Assembly (NCBI GenBank): GCA_907164885.2
Contig: OU015499.1
Span: 163,455,629-163,519,628, forward strand
Direction: 5' to 3'
Source: Dolomedes plantarius
Lineage: Eukaryota > Arthropoda > Arachnida > Araneae > Dolomedidae
DNA length: 64,000 nt
Of the stretch, positions 1-9,215 are shown piece after piece (the first letter of the stretch is position 1; every line of letters starts with the position of its first letter). Under the pieces are notes generated by a model. It searched no databases, was not told where the DNA came from, and was given only the letters and a program-made list of their open reading frames with translations. Made by a program: the position numbers and the translations under genes.

Positions 1-408
1 GGGATTATTAACATTGGTGTTATAGGTTACAGGGTCTTCAGTCATATTGAGATTCAAATCAGTTTTAATTTCAAATGTAATTTTTGATGGTCTCAAATAT
101 ATTCTATTTCTCACCAAAGTTTTGCCTGAACTATTTTGGATAGTATATGATCTAGGATTCTGACATTTGGACATTATCTTTTCTTGTTCCCAAGTCTTAA
201 GTATAAAGTTATATGTAGTCACATTATCACCGGGGTTAAAATGTTTAAGAGCACTAGTACCTCGATCATAATAATGTTTATGTTTAATGTTTACTGTCTC
301 TTTACTAACTTTTCCTGTACATTTTTAAATATTTCTGCATCCAATAACTTATTATGAATTGGTATTTTAGTTTTTAATTTCCTTTACAACACCCCATATA
401 TATATATA
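1..408 (-). pseudogene. Gypsy pol 3' end: integrase C-terminal region
   Basis: Minus-strand translation gives an integrase tail with at least two frame changes. It includes a stretch reading KTLVRNRIYLRPS near 70-130, which is the usual chromodomain-like or GPY-like end of K02A2.6-type integrases. It continues the integrase core found at 1711-2474, from which it is separated by the mariner insertion. The TA-rich junction at 397-408 is the insertion target. The end of the protein is not evident before position 1, so the element continues off the window. Confidence 0.7.
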
Positions 409-1710
409 CAGAGGCTGTTCACACATTTTTTAGACGATGTATATTGTACTCACAAAACTAAATTACATAAAATTCTTGTGTTTTAAATGTTCTATTTGAC
501 ATCCCTTATTCTGAACTATCTTTCGACACCTCAATTTCCAGGATAATAATGCCTTTTGAAGTGTCAGAAGAGGTATTCTATCCCATTCCCCCTGAACAGC
601 TTTCCTGAGTCCTGTAAGGGTTTTGGGACGAAGTTTGGATAATGCAGATTTTAAAACTCCGAAAGCACAAAAATCCATAGGTGATACATCTGGAGATTTA
701 GTAGGGATATCAGTGAAGGATATGGCCTTGATACCAGTTTTTTGTTCCATTTCTTTTAGGAAATTTACAGTGGATTTTTATGTGTGACTGCTAGCTTTGT
801 CCTGATGGAGTCTCAGATTGATGGCACTGTGGGTAAAGCGATGGTATTTCATTCAGAAAAATTGGTGATAAAATATGTTCCTGATAGTATTTGGAGTTAA
901 TCTTGAGATTTTTTTCCACTCTCTTTATTTTTAACTTGCCATTATAAGAAAAACCAGCAACAATCATGAATCCCTTAGAAAAACTTTCATTCGATTCTTT
1001 GAACCATGTACTTTAATTTTTTTCTCCCCTTTTATGATAATAAATGGCTCTTTTTTTGTTGCAATCATTTAAATACACACATGATTCATCTATTGTGACA
1101 ATTGTTTTCCATTTTTCTTTGGATAAGTGTTTCTCATATAGAATTCTGCAGCGTGTCCTGCGTTCAGCGATATGATTTGGAAGAAGACGATGCACATTGC
1201 ATTTTTTCGCTTTCTTAAGATTTAAATCAACGTTTATCATTTTGTTTACAGTGGATGCCGAGCATTTTAATGATTTTGCAACTGTCCTTTGACTAGGGGG
1301 ATTTTCTTTTAACATTAAACAACGTACCTTTGCAATAGTCGAAGATGTCCGTTTTTTCCTTGGATACTTGTTTCGAATTTTTGTCCCACTTGAGGCTCCA
1401 ATTTGACGTTTTTTTTCCTTTCTTGTTGACGATATTACCTATATTTCGACGCTTTAGATATCACAAAACCATGACTCACATCGTTTTTGGATAACGGAGT
1501 ATGCATATTTCTCTTCGGAAAGAGAATAAATGTAGCCTTCGAACCACTGCTTTGTTAAAAATGCCATTTTGAATAAATACAAAACTTTCAAACCGCAGAT
1601 GATAATTTTGACTTTTAAAAACATAGTACTATTGCAATTATTCTTTTGCAGCAAACGATTTTTTATTACCGCTTACCAAAATCGTCTAAAAAATGTGCGA
1701 ACAGCCTCTG
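409..1710 (-). mobile_element. Tc1/mariner-superfamily transposon, DD41D (rosa-like) spacing, inserted in Gypsy integrase
   Basis: The 30 bp terminal inverted repeats begin CAGAGGCTGTTC at 409 and end GAACAGCCTCTG at 1710, with one mismatch between the arms. The element is 1302 bp, a normal mariner length, and sits in a (TA)n stretch as expected for TA target duplication. Its transposase lies on the minus strand. Reading across the termini shows it splits the Gypsy integrase frame, so it is younger than that element. Confidence 0.93.
463..1567 (-). pseudogene. DD41D mariner-type transposase, broken
   Basis: The likely start is the ATG at 1567 (MAFLTKQWFEG). A helix-turn-helix-like region (SQRTVAKSLKCSASTVNKM) follows, then the first catalytic Asp in TIDES near 1100, the second in HQDKASSHT near 800, and the third in SPDVSPMD near 625. 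Counting codons between the second and third Asp gives 41, which matches the DD41D (rosa) clade rather than DD34D mariner. At least one stop lies near 1450, a TAA at 778-780, and there is a frameshift between about 810 and 1013. No active protein is possible. Confidence 0.85.
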
Positions 1711-2474
1711 TATATATATATATAGTTGTGCTGGTGATGAATTCAATCCAGAAATAGGGGTATTCCTATGCTCCATTATTCTAAAAATCCACTCTTTATT
1801 GTCTTTAATAGCTTTTTTGATTATTGCCTTTACAATCCCAACAGCCCTTTCTGCCATTCCATTACTTTTTGGGTAAGAGAGAATTGAAAAGTTATACTCT
1901 AAATCCCATTCTTTAGCAAAAGCCTTAAATTCAAAGCTATTAAACAGATTATTATCACTAACTACTATTGAAGGAACCCCATACCTAGGAAAGCAAACCT
2001 TTAATCTGTGAATGATTTCTTTTATACTTTTACTCCTTATTTTTTTTACTTCAATCCACTTAGAATAATAGAACATAAGTAAGTAATTGGTATTTCTGTA
2101 TTCCATAATATAAACACCTATCTTTTCAAAAGGTCCATGTGGAATTGAATGTGATAGAAGAAGTTCTTTAAAACTTCTTTGAAACTTCTGACATATTTCA
2201 CATTTACCTATCATTAACTCTATACTTTTAGACAAACCAGGCCAAAACATGATCTCTCTAGCCCTACTTTTGCTTTTTTTCAACTCCAAAATGACCTTTA
2301 TGGACTAATGACAACATTTCATTTCTGAGCGAGGAAGGCACAACAATTTTACAGTCTTTAAGTAATAAACCAAAACCTATAAACAAATCATTTTTAAATT
2401 TATAATACCGTCTTACATTAACAGGAACATTTTGAATGTGATCAGGCCAACCCCTCTCACAATACTCATAAACT
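1711..2474 (-). pseudogene. Gypsy integrase zinc-binding and core domains
   Basis: The minus strand shows an HHCC-type zinc region (HKGHFGVEK, then CEICQKFQ), followed by the integrase core. The second and third catalytic positions are visible as VVSDNN and NGMAERAV. The first catalytic Asp is replaced by Tyr in the motif GVYIMEY, where relatives have GVD. A frame change lies near 2275 and the reading frame is cut by the mariner at 1710. It is enzymatically inactive from both point mutation and disruption. Confidence 0.85.
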
Positions 2475-2660
2475 GTCAAGTGTTCCGGTCTCGTCACTTG
2501 ACTCGGTTCAGAATTGCGGGACCGGTCCTTTAGCCAAGTCGGATTCCGACCCTTGTGGTGCTAATTTAAAACAAGAGCCGCACCTTCATCGCCCATAGCC
2601 TTCGGGACTTGATCTGATGTTACATGTCGGTCAAGGAGCATAAGCAACAACAACAACAAC
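2475..2660 (+). mobile_element. SINE-like retroposon with (CAA)n tail
   Basis: This 186 bp segment is more GC-rich than its host and ends in a CAA repeat. It is flanked by 13 bp direct repeats, ATACTCATAAACT (2462-2474) and ATACTCATAGACT (2661-2673), one mismatch apart. Taking out the insert with one flank would close the Gypsy pol reading frame, which supports a real target-site duplication. A weak internal GGTTCAGAATT resembles a pol III B box. No second copy is in this window, so the family is unassigned. Confidence 0.75.
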
Positions 2661-3912
2661 ATACTCATAGACTAATTTTAACTCGGAATCCATTTGAATG
2701 GCATTCTTATACTGACCCAACCTTCTTTGACTTACTGGAAGTTGTTTAACAGTATGAACAATATTTAATATTTCAGGATCATCAACCACAAAATCTTTAA
2801 TGTATGCCCTAGACAGAGTATCAGCAAGATACATCTCACTACCTTTGACATATTCTATCTCAAATTGATATTTTAGTAGCTTTAATAACATTCTTTGCAA
2901 CCTAGAAGAAATATTACTTATTGGTTTATTTACAATTGACACAAGTGGCTTATGATCATTCTGAATAATAAATTTTTTTCCATACACAAAGTTATGAAAT
3001 TTGTTTACAGCAAATACAATAGATATAATTTCCTTTTCTATTTGAGCATAATTTTGCTCCATTTCTGTGAGACTTGGAGATGCATATGATACAGGGTGGC
3101 CCTCTTGAATGAGACAAGCCCCTATACCATCTTTAGATCTGTCACACTGTATTATAGTTTCTTTAGAGCTTCTAAATACATTTAAAACAGTCTAAGAGCT
3201 CAATAAACTTTTCTGTTTAAAAGCATTCTCCTGCTCCTCAAGCTAACTAAATTCTACACTATCTTTTAACAGACTCCTTAGGGGAGATGTTATGGTAGAA
3301 ACATTTGGTATGAATTTGGACACATAATTTGCCATTCCCAAGAATCTCCTCACACCCCGTTTATCAGATGGAGTTTCCATTTCAGTTATTGCTCTACCAT
3401 GTTGTGTATCTGCCCTAATTCCATCTTTAGATATAAACATATTTAACATCAGGCACACTATACTGGAACCTTTCAGGATTAAACTTAATATTACAATCCT
3501 TTGCCCACTGTAAAACCTTCGTTAAAGAAATATCATGCTCACTTTCAGTATTACCTGCTACTATTACATCATAAAAATATACTTCAACCATTTTCTATGT
3601 CCTCAAATATCTTCAGATTTCTTTTCTGAAATACCTCAGGAGCTGATATGATTCTGAATGGCATTGTCAAGAATTGGTATCTATCAAAAGGTGTATAAAG
3701 TGCATAAATCTGCACTAGACTCATCTAAAGGCACTTGCCAAAACCCATCCTTCAAATCTAAAACAGAAAATACCTTCTTCCCTTCTAGTATGCCTATTAA
3801 CTCCTCAGCAGTAGGAATTATGTGATGTTCTGTTTTTATAGCTTTATTTAGATTTCTGAGATCAAAACAAATCCTTAAGCTCCAATTAGGTTTCTAAACC
3901 ACCACTAAGCTG
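2661..3912 (-). pseudogene. Gypsy reverse transcriptase and RNase H
   Basis: From 3912 down: an RT palm segment (FDLRNLNKAIK; VFSVLDLKDGFWQVPLD), a damaged YxDD box near 3560 that reads YFYDV instead of a double-Asp motif, then the thumb or connection region (GVRRFLGMANYVSKFIP, 3243-3458). An RNase H domain at 2661-3062 follows, with the DHKPLVSI and LADTLSRA motifs. Frames shift several times between 3200 and 3900. This is normal Ty3/Gypsy pol in order and content, but inactive. Confidence 0.88.
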
Positions 3913-4578
3913 TTAGACCCAATCTGTTTGTTTGTTTACTCTTTTCACTACTCCTTGAGATTCTAACCTTTCTCTAAGGTTGTTAGTTAATGATAAAGGT
4001 ACACACCTAGGTGGGTTTATTACAGGCTTAATTTCAGGATTCACTTCAATTTGATAAGGGTCACCTTGGAATTTACCTAAGCCACTGAAGACTTCATTAT
4101 GTTTAGTTACAATATTATTTTTACTGAGTGTTTCAGGTTGTTTAATTTTTCTTATTAAATTTAATCTCTGGCATGCTTTTAACCCTAATATTGTCTTAGA
4201 TGATATATCAACAACAATAAATTTCAATGGAACATTCTTATACTGATTAATAGTACAATTTAACATTAATTCGCCTTCTGGTTTCAATTTGAAGTTCCCA
4301 TATGAAAGCAATGTTGCATTAGTTTTACTCAATACACTATTTGTTGGAAGTATCATATTGCTATATACAGACATTGGCAACACATTAGTTTCAGCACCTG
4401 TATCCAGTTTAAATTGAATTATATTACTTTCAACATTAATTTTCTGAAACCACACATTATCGCATGATTTAATATTTACAACATTATTATCAGTGCTTAC
4501 TTTTTGGTGTGACACACTGTCTATGTATAAATCCACATTAGAGTTTTCTATGTTCACACTTCTGTAATGGTTTTTCAC
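3913..4578 (-). pseudogene. Gypsy retropepsin and start of RT
   Basis: A 221-codon open stretch carries the aspartic protease signature FKLDTGAETNVLPM and the downstream hydrophobic motif TILGLKAC, then the linker to RT (NPPRCVPLSLTNNLRERLE). It directly follows the gag zinc knuckles. Continuity is lost toward RT at 3912 and toward gag near 4575. Strand, order and spacing match the rest of the element. Confidence 0.88.
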
Positions 4579-5288
4579 AGTTTTACAAACAACTGCAAAA
4601 TGGTGCTTTCCTTTACACTTAGCACAAAGTTTACCATAAGCAGGACACTTATATTTCTTGTGGTCTTTTCCACATTTAGTACCTTGTATATTTTATCTTC
4701 AGCACTGATCTTTTTGATCTTGCCTTGTCCCTTGAAAGGCTTTTCACAACTTTTCTTGATTTCCACTACTTTCTATGTTGACTTTACAGTCTCTAATTGT
4801 AGTTTGCTTGTCTCTGCTGCATTTTTCAAAGTCAGGTCACTTTCTCTCAAAAATCTTTCCAGTAGAGATTATTCTCGGATACCCAGAACTAATGTGTCTC
4901 GTATTAATCCTTCTTGATCATTGAAGTTGCATGTGGACGCTAAACTTTTCAGTTCAGTCAAATAGTTATCCACTTGCCGAGAACAGGAAAAAAACTTAAT
5001 TCTCTCAAAGAACTCATTTTTTTCTTGGAATACAGTAATTCGTGAAACTTTCCATAACATCTGCAAATTTTTCATTTCTCTTTTCACCTTCTGCCTTAAA
5101 GGTGTTGAATATTTCTGTTCCTTCATCACCCAAAAGATTAAGCAAGATGGCTATTTTCACTAAATCAGGCTTTTGGTCTTTCTCTGAGGCATGAGATAGT
5201 TATTAAATTTTTGTGTCCACTTACTCCAAGTTTCAGTTAAATTGCTGCACGTAAAATTGATTGCACCTGGAGGTCGAAATGTCTCCAT
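4579..5288 (-). pseudogene. Gypsy gag with tandem CCHC zinc knuckles
   Basis: The predicted start is the ATG at 5288 (METFRPPGAINFTC). A capsid-like stretch follows at 4869-5129 (DNYLTELKSLASTC, IRDTLVLGI), then two CX2CX4HX4C knuckles between about 4690 and 4590 (KCGKDHKKYKC and CAKCKGKHHFAVVC). Frames change between these blocks, so gag is broken. The knuckles would bind RNA in the assembled particle. Confidence 0.82.
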
Positions 5289-5438
5289 TTTCTTTTTCCT
5301 TTTTAAGATGATGGTCACAAAGTTCAGAGGAGGCTCATTACAAATTTCTCACTCAGAGAGCATTCACATTGAAGACAACAGCAATCTTCTTGCATCAGGA
5401 TAAATTTAGTTACGGGGTACGAAAAAGTTCTGACGCCA
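5289..5438 (-). other. Gypsy leader with primer-binding-site-like sequence
   Basis: This non-coding leader lies between the candidate LTR and gag. Immediately inside the LTR edge, the minus strand reads TGGCGTCAGAAC from 5438, in the usual TGG-starting form complementary to a tRNA 3' CCA end. The tRNA was not identified. Confidence 0.55.
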
Positions 5439-5674
5439 TGTTATTTAGTCGTTATCATGTCAGAGAAGACACTTAGTCGTGATTAAATAGTGTAATAAGA
5501 TACACAATTAACAACATTCATATTTACAGCCAAAGCGCAGACGCCATGCACACTCTAGTGCTATTACCGTACTGCCACATGCAGTAAGTAGTACACTCTC
5601 CAGTCCTTGTTGTCAGTTACAAACATAGTTACAGTTAACATGATTATTAATAGTTTATACTAACATATGTGACA
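5439..5674 (-). repeat. Candidate Gypsy 5' LTR (236 bp)
   Basis: On the minus strand it begins TGTCACATATGTTAG and ends AATAACA, giving TG...CA ends, and the primer-binding-like TGGCG follows directly. An AT-rich TAGTATAAAC lies 15-25 bases in. The partner LTR is outside the window, so the boundaries are inferred from end motifs only. Confidence 0.6.
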
Positions 5675-6334
5675 GAAAGATTTTCGAAGAATTTATACTA
5701 TTGTCAATTCTAATGTATTATATACACAACATACAAATTAAAATGTGGAGACAGTGTGGTGAAAAATATCTGTAGCCACCAAACTACAATCGAAACAAAT
5801 ATGCCTAAACACACCCATAAACGACGTATTTGTTAGTTCCTGTAATAATTTTACATATTTTATTACATTTATAAACTTTTTAATCTGTTGGTAACCGAGC
5901 TTTTATATCAGATGTTAATCTCTGGAATTTCTTGGAGCGTTAAACTCAATAATTAACGATGAAATTATTATGACTTATAATATGTTATAAGAATATTATC
6001 ATATGTTATAAGAAAAATGAATATGAAGGGGGAAAATATTAATATCGCTTATACATTATTGATCGGGCCGATAGCAGTAGTTTTATGGAGATTCCTACAA
6101 ACCGAAATATATCACATCGCAGCACGTCAATATCATCTACCAAGGCAAAAGAATAACGATGGCTAAGGAACCTGGTGCCTTAATTGCAATAGATTTAAAA
6201 TGCTCAGTAGTTTAATTAGTCCGGAACTTAATTTATATCATCTTAGTTTATAGTTATATATTTCTTAGCACAAACATTTATATATTGCTATTGATGTCAC
6301 GTGAAAAATGTGAAGAGAGTGTGCTCGTACAGTG
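5675..6334 (+). promoter_or_regulatory. ZNF-A upstream region (putative promoter and 5' untranslated exon)
   Basis: From about 5757 this is clearly homologous to 37268-37821 upstream of ZNF-B. Shared landmarks are ATATCTGTAGCC, TTATTGATCGGGCCGATA, CCCTACAAACCGAAA, GAACCTGGTGCC and AAAATGCTCAGTAGTTTAAT. The conservation of this non-coding sequence suggests it holds the promoter and a first untranslated exon of the ancestral gene. I could not fix a splice donor. The homology stops exactly at the TTAA insertion point (6335-6338). Confidence 0.6.
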
Positions 6335-6905
6335 TTAAACTCTTACACGCCGCACTATGATCGAACAAGAACACAGACTATTTCTTGGTAAAATCACATT
6401 AAAACTCAAACATATAAACTATGAGTAAGTTTTTTTTCAAAAAAAGTATGATTTATACCATGATTGTGTATGATTTATACCATGTTCCAGAAATGGAACA
6501 TTCGCGGGAAACACCTAGTTTTATCACATGGTTTTATAAAATATGATTAGCTGCATTTGAATTCAAATTCCGATTTCTGTGCACAATTGTTTAGTAGTTG
6601 TTAAGTAAATTTCTAAACGTTATTCAGAAACGACACAGGTTAAGCAGAAAAATAGGTGGCACAAGATAATGTGCATCTGATTCTCTGAAAGATTCAGAGC
6701 AATGTGTTTGAAGTCCAGGAAGAGAATAAATTTTCGGTTTCATGCGAAGCAAACACAAAGTTACTTCTCTCCGAAAATTGAGATATGATTGTTCTGCTTC
6801 TGTACCTTAGTGCAAATGTAAATGCAAAATCCATCCAGCAGTGACAGTGATGTTTAGAGCATTCTTAAATAGATTACAATATCATTTTTTGCTTCTAATT
6901 TGGTT

Positions 6906-6947
6906 TGGAGCGCTACGGTCAATTCTTTGCTACACGAGGGCTAATTA
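6906..6947 (-). repeat. Truncated SINE 3' end
   Basis: TTGGAGCGCTACG followed by TTTGCTACACGAGGGCTAATTAG matches the 3' part of the full tRNA-derived SINE at 34735-34908 in the same orientation. The tRNA-like head is missing. Confidence 0.65.
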
Positions 6948-7664
6948 GAAAATCCAGTTTTCTTGTTTTTTGCTTGTCACTCAAAAACTATGTTTGCAAT
7001 TCCAAAAAGGCCTGGATTCTGCTAAAACTACATTAAATTCCCTACAAACTGCACACCTTAATCACTTATTGTGGCTATACCGTGTAGCCGCTAAGTCAAG
7101 AAAGAGCCCTTCACCCAGAGTACACTACATTACATTAATTATGAATTACAGAGACCTATATTATCAGTATTTACATATCAAAAACTATATATTTGGTCTC
7201 TATAATTCATAATTAATGTAATTACTTATTAATTGTATCAACTTTTCTCCAAAGTATGTTTGGGTATTCAGACAAAATACTTATATAAAAAGTTTCACAA
7301 AACAATTTATTATAAATTTTTATATTAATTATCATTAATATAGGTATGTAAATAAAAAAGCGATGGACAGCTACAGTCTACGACGGTTCGCTGTTCAAGG
7401 TCATGGTTGCTCTTCTGAAATATGAAAGGGAAACACGACATTATATTAGTAATGATTCTATAGAATGAATAGTTACATTTTTTTAGTATGAATGCAGTGA
7501 ATTCAATATTGTATACCTGTTTCATCTGCAACCACTGTTTGGGCTGTAGGCTCACTGATGCGCTGTGAAGAGTCTCTTCATCTGAAAAATGAAAGGATAT
7601 ATGATGGTGTTAGTGATAGTTTTTGAGTTACAAGCGGAAAACTAACGAGAAAACTGGATTTTCC
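6947..7664. mobile_element. Non-autonomous inverted-repeat element
   Basis: Arms of about 45 bp at 6947-6992 and 7616-7664 are inverted copies. The left arm reads AAAATCCAGTTTTCTTG...CACTCAAAAACTAT and the right arm is the same in reverse complement with a few mismatches. About 620 bp between them holds no convincing coding sequence. Target duplication is unresolved. Confidence 0.65.
7129..7221. repeat. Nested palindromic miniature element
   Basis: Arms ATTACATTAATTATGAATTA (7129 on) and its reverse complement ending near 7221 continue into AGAGACC on each side, around an AT-rich loop of about 35 bp. The whole lies in the middle of the larger inverted-repeat element. It could be a small fold-back transposon or a hairpin. 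Confidence 0.65.
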
Positions 7665-7778
7665 ACAGAGTAGGAAATTTCGAAAAAAGTCGGAATTATG
7701 ATTTCCCCTCCCCCTAGACATTATTTATTTTATTAACGTAACCTCAATGTCAAAAAATCCATCCATACTTTCGTTCTA

Positions 7779-8951
7779 CGCGGGCCAGTCCATAAGTTAG
7801 TTGCACTCGTTGGAAAATACAAAACCGGGTTCAAATTTTAGTACAAAGTTTTACTAACATAAAAGTATATTACATAATCTATTTCTCGACATAATCACCT
7901 CCTATATTTAAACTTTTTTTAGGCGTGGAACCAGTTTTTCCACGCCATCTACGAAGAATTACCGTCTAATATGACATAACCATCAGTGGGTTCCAACTCT
8001 TAATCCCTCATTCGAGTGATATCGTCGCGTTGCAAGTTCTTGTTTCATGGGACCGTAGACGTTGATGTCACATGGTGCAAGATTCCACAATTCCCACTTA
8101 ATTTTTTTCAAAAGATCCCTCATTAGGGTTGCCGCATGCGGTCTCGCATTGTCATACAAGAACCTTTTGAAAGTTTACCTAGTCGTCGACCTTTAAGCGA
8201 CTTTCGCAACCACTTCAGGGTTTCACAATATAGACGCTACATAGATTGTGCCACCCTCCGGCAAGAAATCGGTATGCACTACACTTTATCGAAAAACAGC
8301 GCCAACATCGCTTTCCCTGAGGATGAAACTATTCGGCATTTCTTTCGAGAAAGATGCGTTTCATTTCACGTGCGAAATGATGAACAGAAGTCTCGTCCCT
8401 TGTCCCGATTTAGTCCCAAAAAACATTCCCTTCTTGTTGATAACGTTCCAAAAATTCTAGAGCACTTTCATATCGTTGCACTTTGTGTTGGTCAGTCAAT
8501 AGACGAGACGGTCTCGTCTAATGTGGCACGTCTGTTTTGAAGTATGAGTTCATTCCTGCATGCAACGTTCTCATCTATCGTCCAAGTTGTAGAAACTCAT
8601 CCTCGATATCTGTTCCGCCTTTCTCCAATCAGAGATACCACTTGGCGATAGCAAGGCGCGATGTTGCGTTATCACCGTACACTTCGTGCAACTGCCAATA
8701 AATGTCAGTGCAGTTACAACCTTTTGCACACAGAAAGAGGTTTAATGCACGCACTTCAAATTTGGATGCCACTGGCAGCTGCCAAAGCATATTCACGACT
8801 GTTTAGCAAGAGAACTAAAACTGCCACGTCGAAGCTGATACTGCACCTGCAGCAACACTTGGTGCTCTCTGTTGCCACAAAGTTCCAACGAAATATCTCT
8901 TTTGCCGAGATTTTTACGGAGGTTTGCAACTAACTTATTGACTGACCCTCG
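7779..8951 (-). mobile_element. mariner transposon (DD34D type) with TA target duplication
   Basis: The terminal inverted repeats are CGCGGGCCAGTCCATAAGTT (7779 on) and, at the other end, the reverse complement CGAGGGTCAGTCAATAAGTT (from 8951). They continue through AGTTGCA with three mismatches over about 26 bp. TA flanks both sides (7777-7778, 8952-8953). Length is 1173 bp. It carries a decayed transposase on the minus strand and sits inside the TTAA insertion. Confidence 0.9.
7950..8935 (-). pseudogene. mariner transposase remnant with 7-residue catalytic gap
   Basis: Minus-strand translation contains DNARPHAATLMRDLLKK near 8100-8155 and WNLAPCDINVYGPMKQ near 8050-8095, typical of DD34D mariners around the second and third catalytic Asp. 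Only 27 residues separate those Asp residues. The seven-residue block that normally precedes LAPCD in this family is absent, consistent with a 21-base in-frame deletion. Other frameshifts and stops occur upstream (8160-8900). The protein is inactive. Confidence 0.75.
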
Positions 8952-9079
8952 TACTTAACAATTTTTATAGAGTAATACGAATAACATTGTATTTTTTGCA
9001 GAATTTTTATGTTCCATTTATGGAACATTGGCACGTAAAGGGTTAATATCGAATTCAATTTCTTTCTTGTGTCTTTTCA

Positions 9080-9215
9080 GGTGCTCGGTACAGATTGTAA
9101 GATGCTATACTAGAATGTATCTGGTGTCCACAAATTTAGAAGTTGAAGGTCTTGCTGGCAGGTAGATTTTTGATCATCGTGTACTGATTGATACCCAGGC
9201 GTGACAGAAAAGGAA
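9080..9215 (+). other. ZNF-A 5' untranslated part of the main exon
   Basis: A pyrimidine tract and AG (TTTCTTGTGTCTTTTCAG, ending 9079) make a strong splice acceptor. The exon starts GTGCTCGGTACAG, matching GTTCTCGGTGCAG at 37852 in ZNF-B after its own acceptor. The codon aligned to the ZNF-B start ATG is GTG here (9201), so translation probably starts at the next in-frame ATG, 9216. Confidence 0.7.

Larger units (their letters stand above)
1..5674 (-). mobile_element. Ty3/Gypsy LTR retrotransposon (K02A2.6-like), 3' end outside the window
   Basis: Read on the minus strand, this region carries, in order from 5288 down to 1, a gag with CCHC knuckles, an aspartic protease (LDTGAETN), reverse transcriptase, RNase H (ending ADTLSRA) and integrase with a C-terminal domain. 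This is the Ty3/Gypsy order. A candidate 5' LTR lies at 5439-5674 with a primer-binding-site-like TGGCGTCAGAAC directly inside it. The 3' LTR is not in the window. The element is dead: it has several frameshifts and stops, plus two later insertions (409-1710 and 2475-2660). The K02A2.6-like label comes from my recognition of the pol sequence style. Confidence 0.9.
6339..9042. mobile_element. 2.7 kb TTAA-flanked (piggyBac-type) composite insertion in ZNF-A
   Basis: ZNF-B has an uninterrupted ACAGTGTTAATAT at 37804-37816. ZNF-A reads ACAGTGTTAA at 6329-6338, then 2704 bp of extra DNA, then TTAATAT from 9043. The termini are imperfect inverted repeats: CTCTTACACGCC inside 6340, and CCCTTTACGTGCC as the reverse complement ending at 9042. 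A TTAA duplication is the hallmark of piggyBac-type transposition. No piggyBac transposase is left; the interior holds a SINE piece, an inverted-repeat element and a mariner. Confidence 0.85.
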
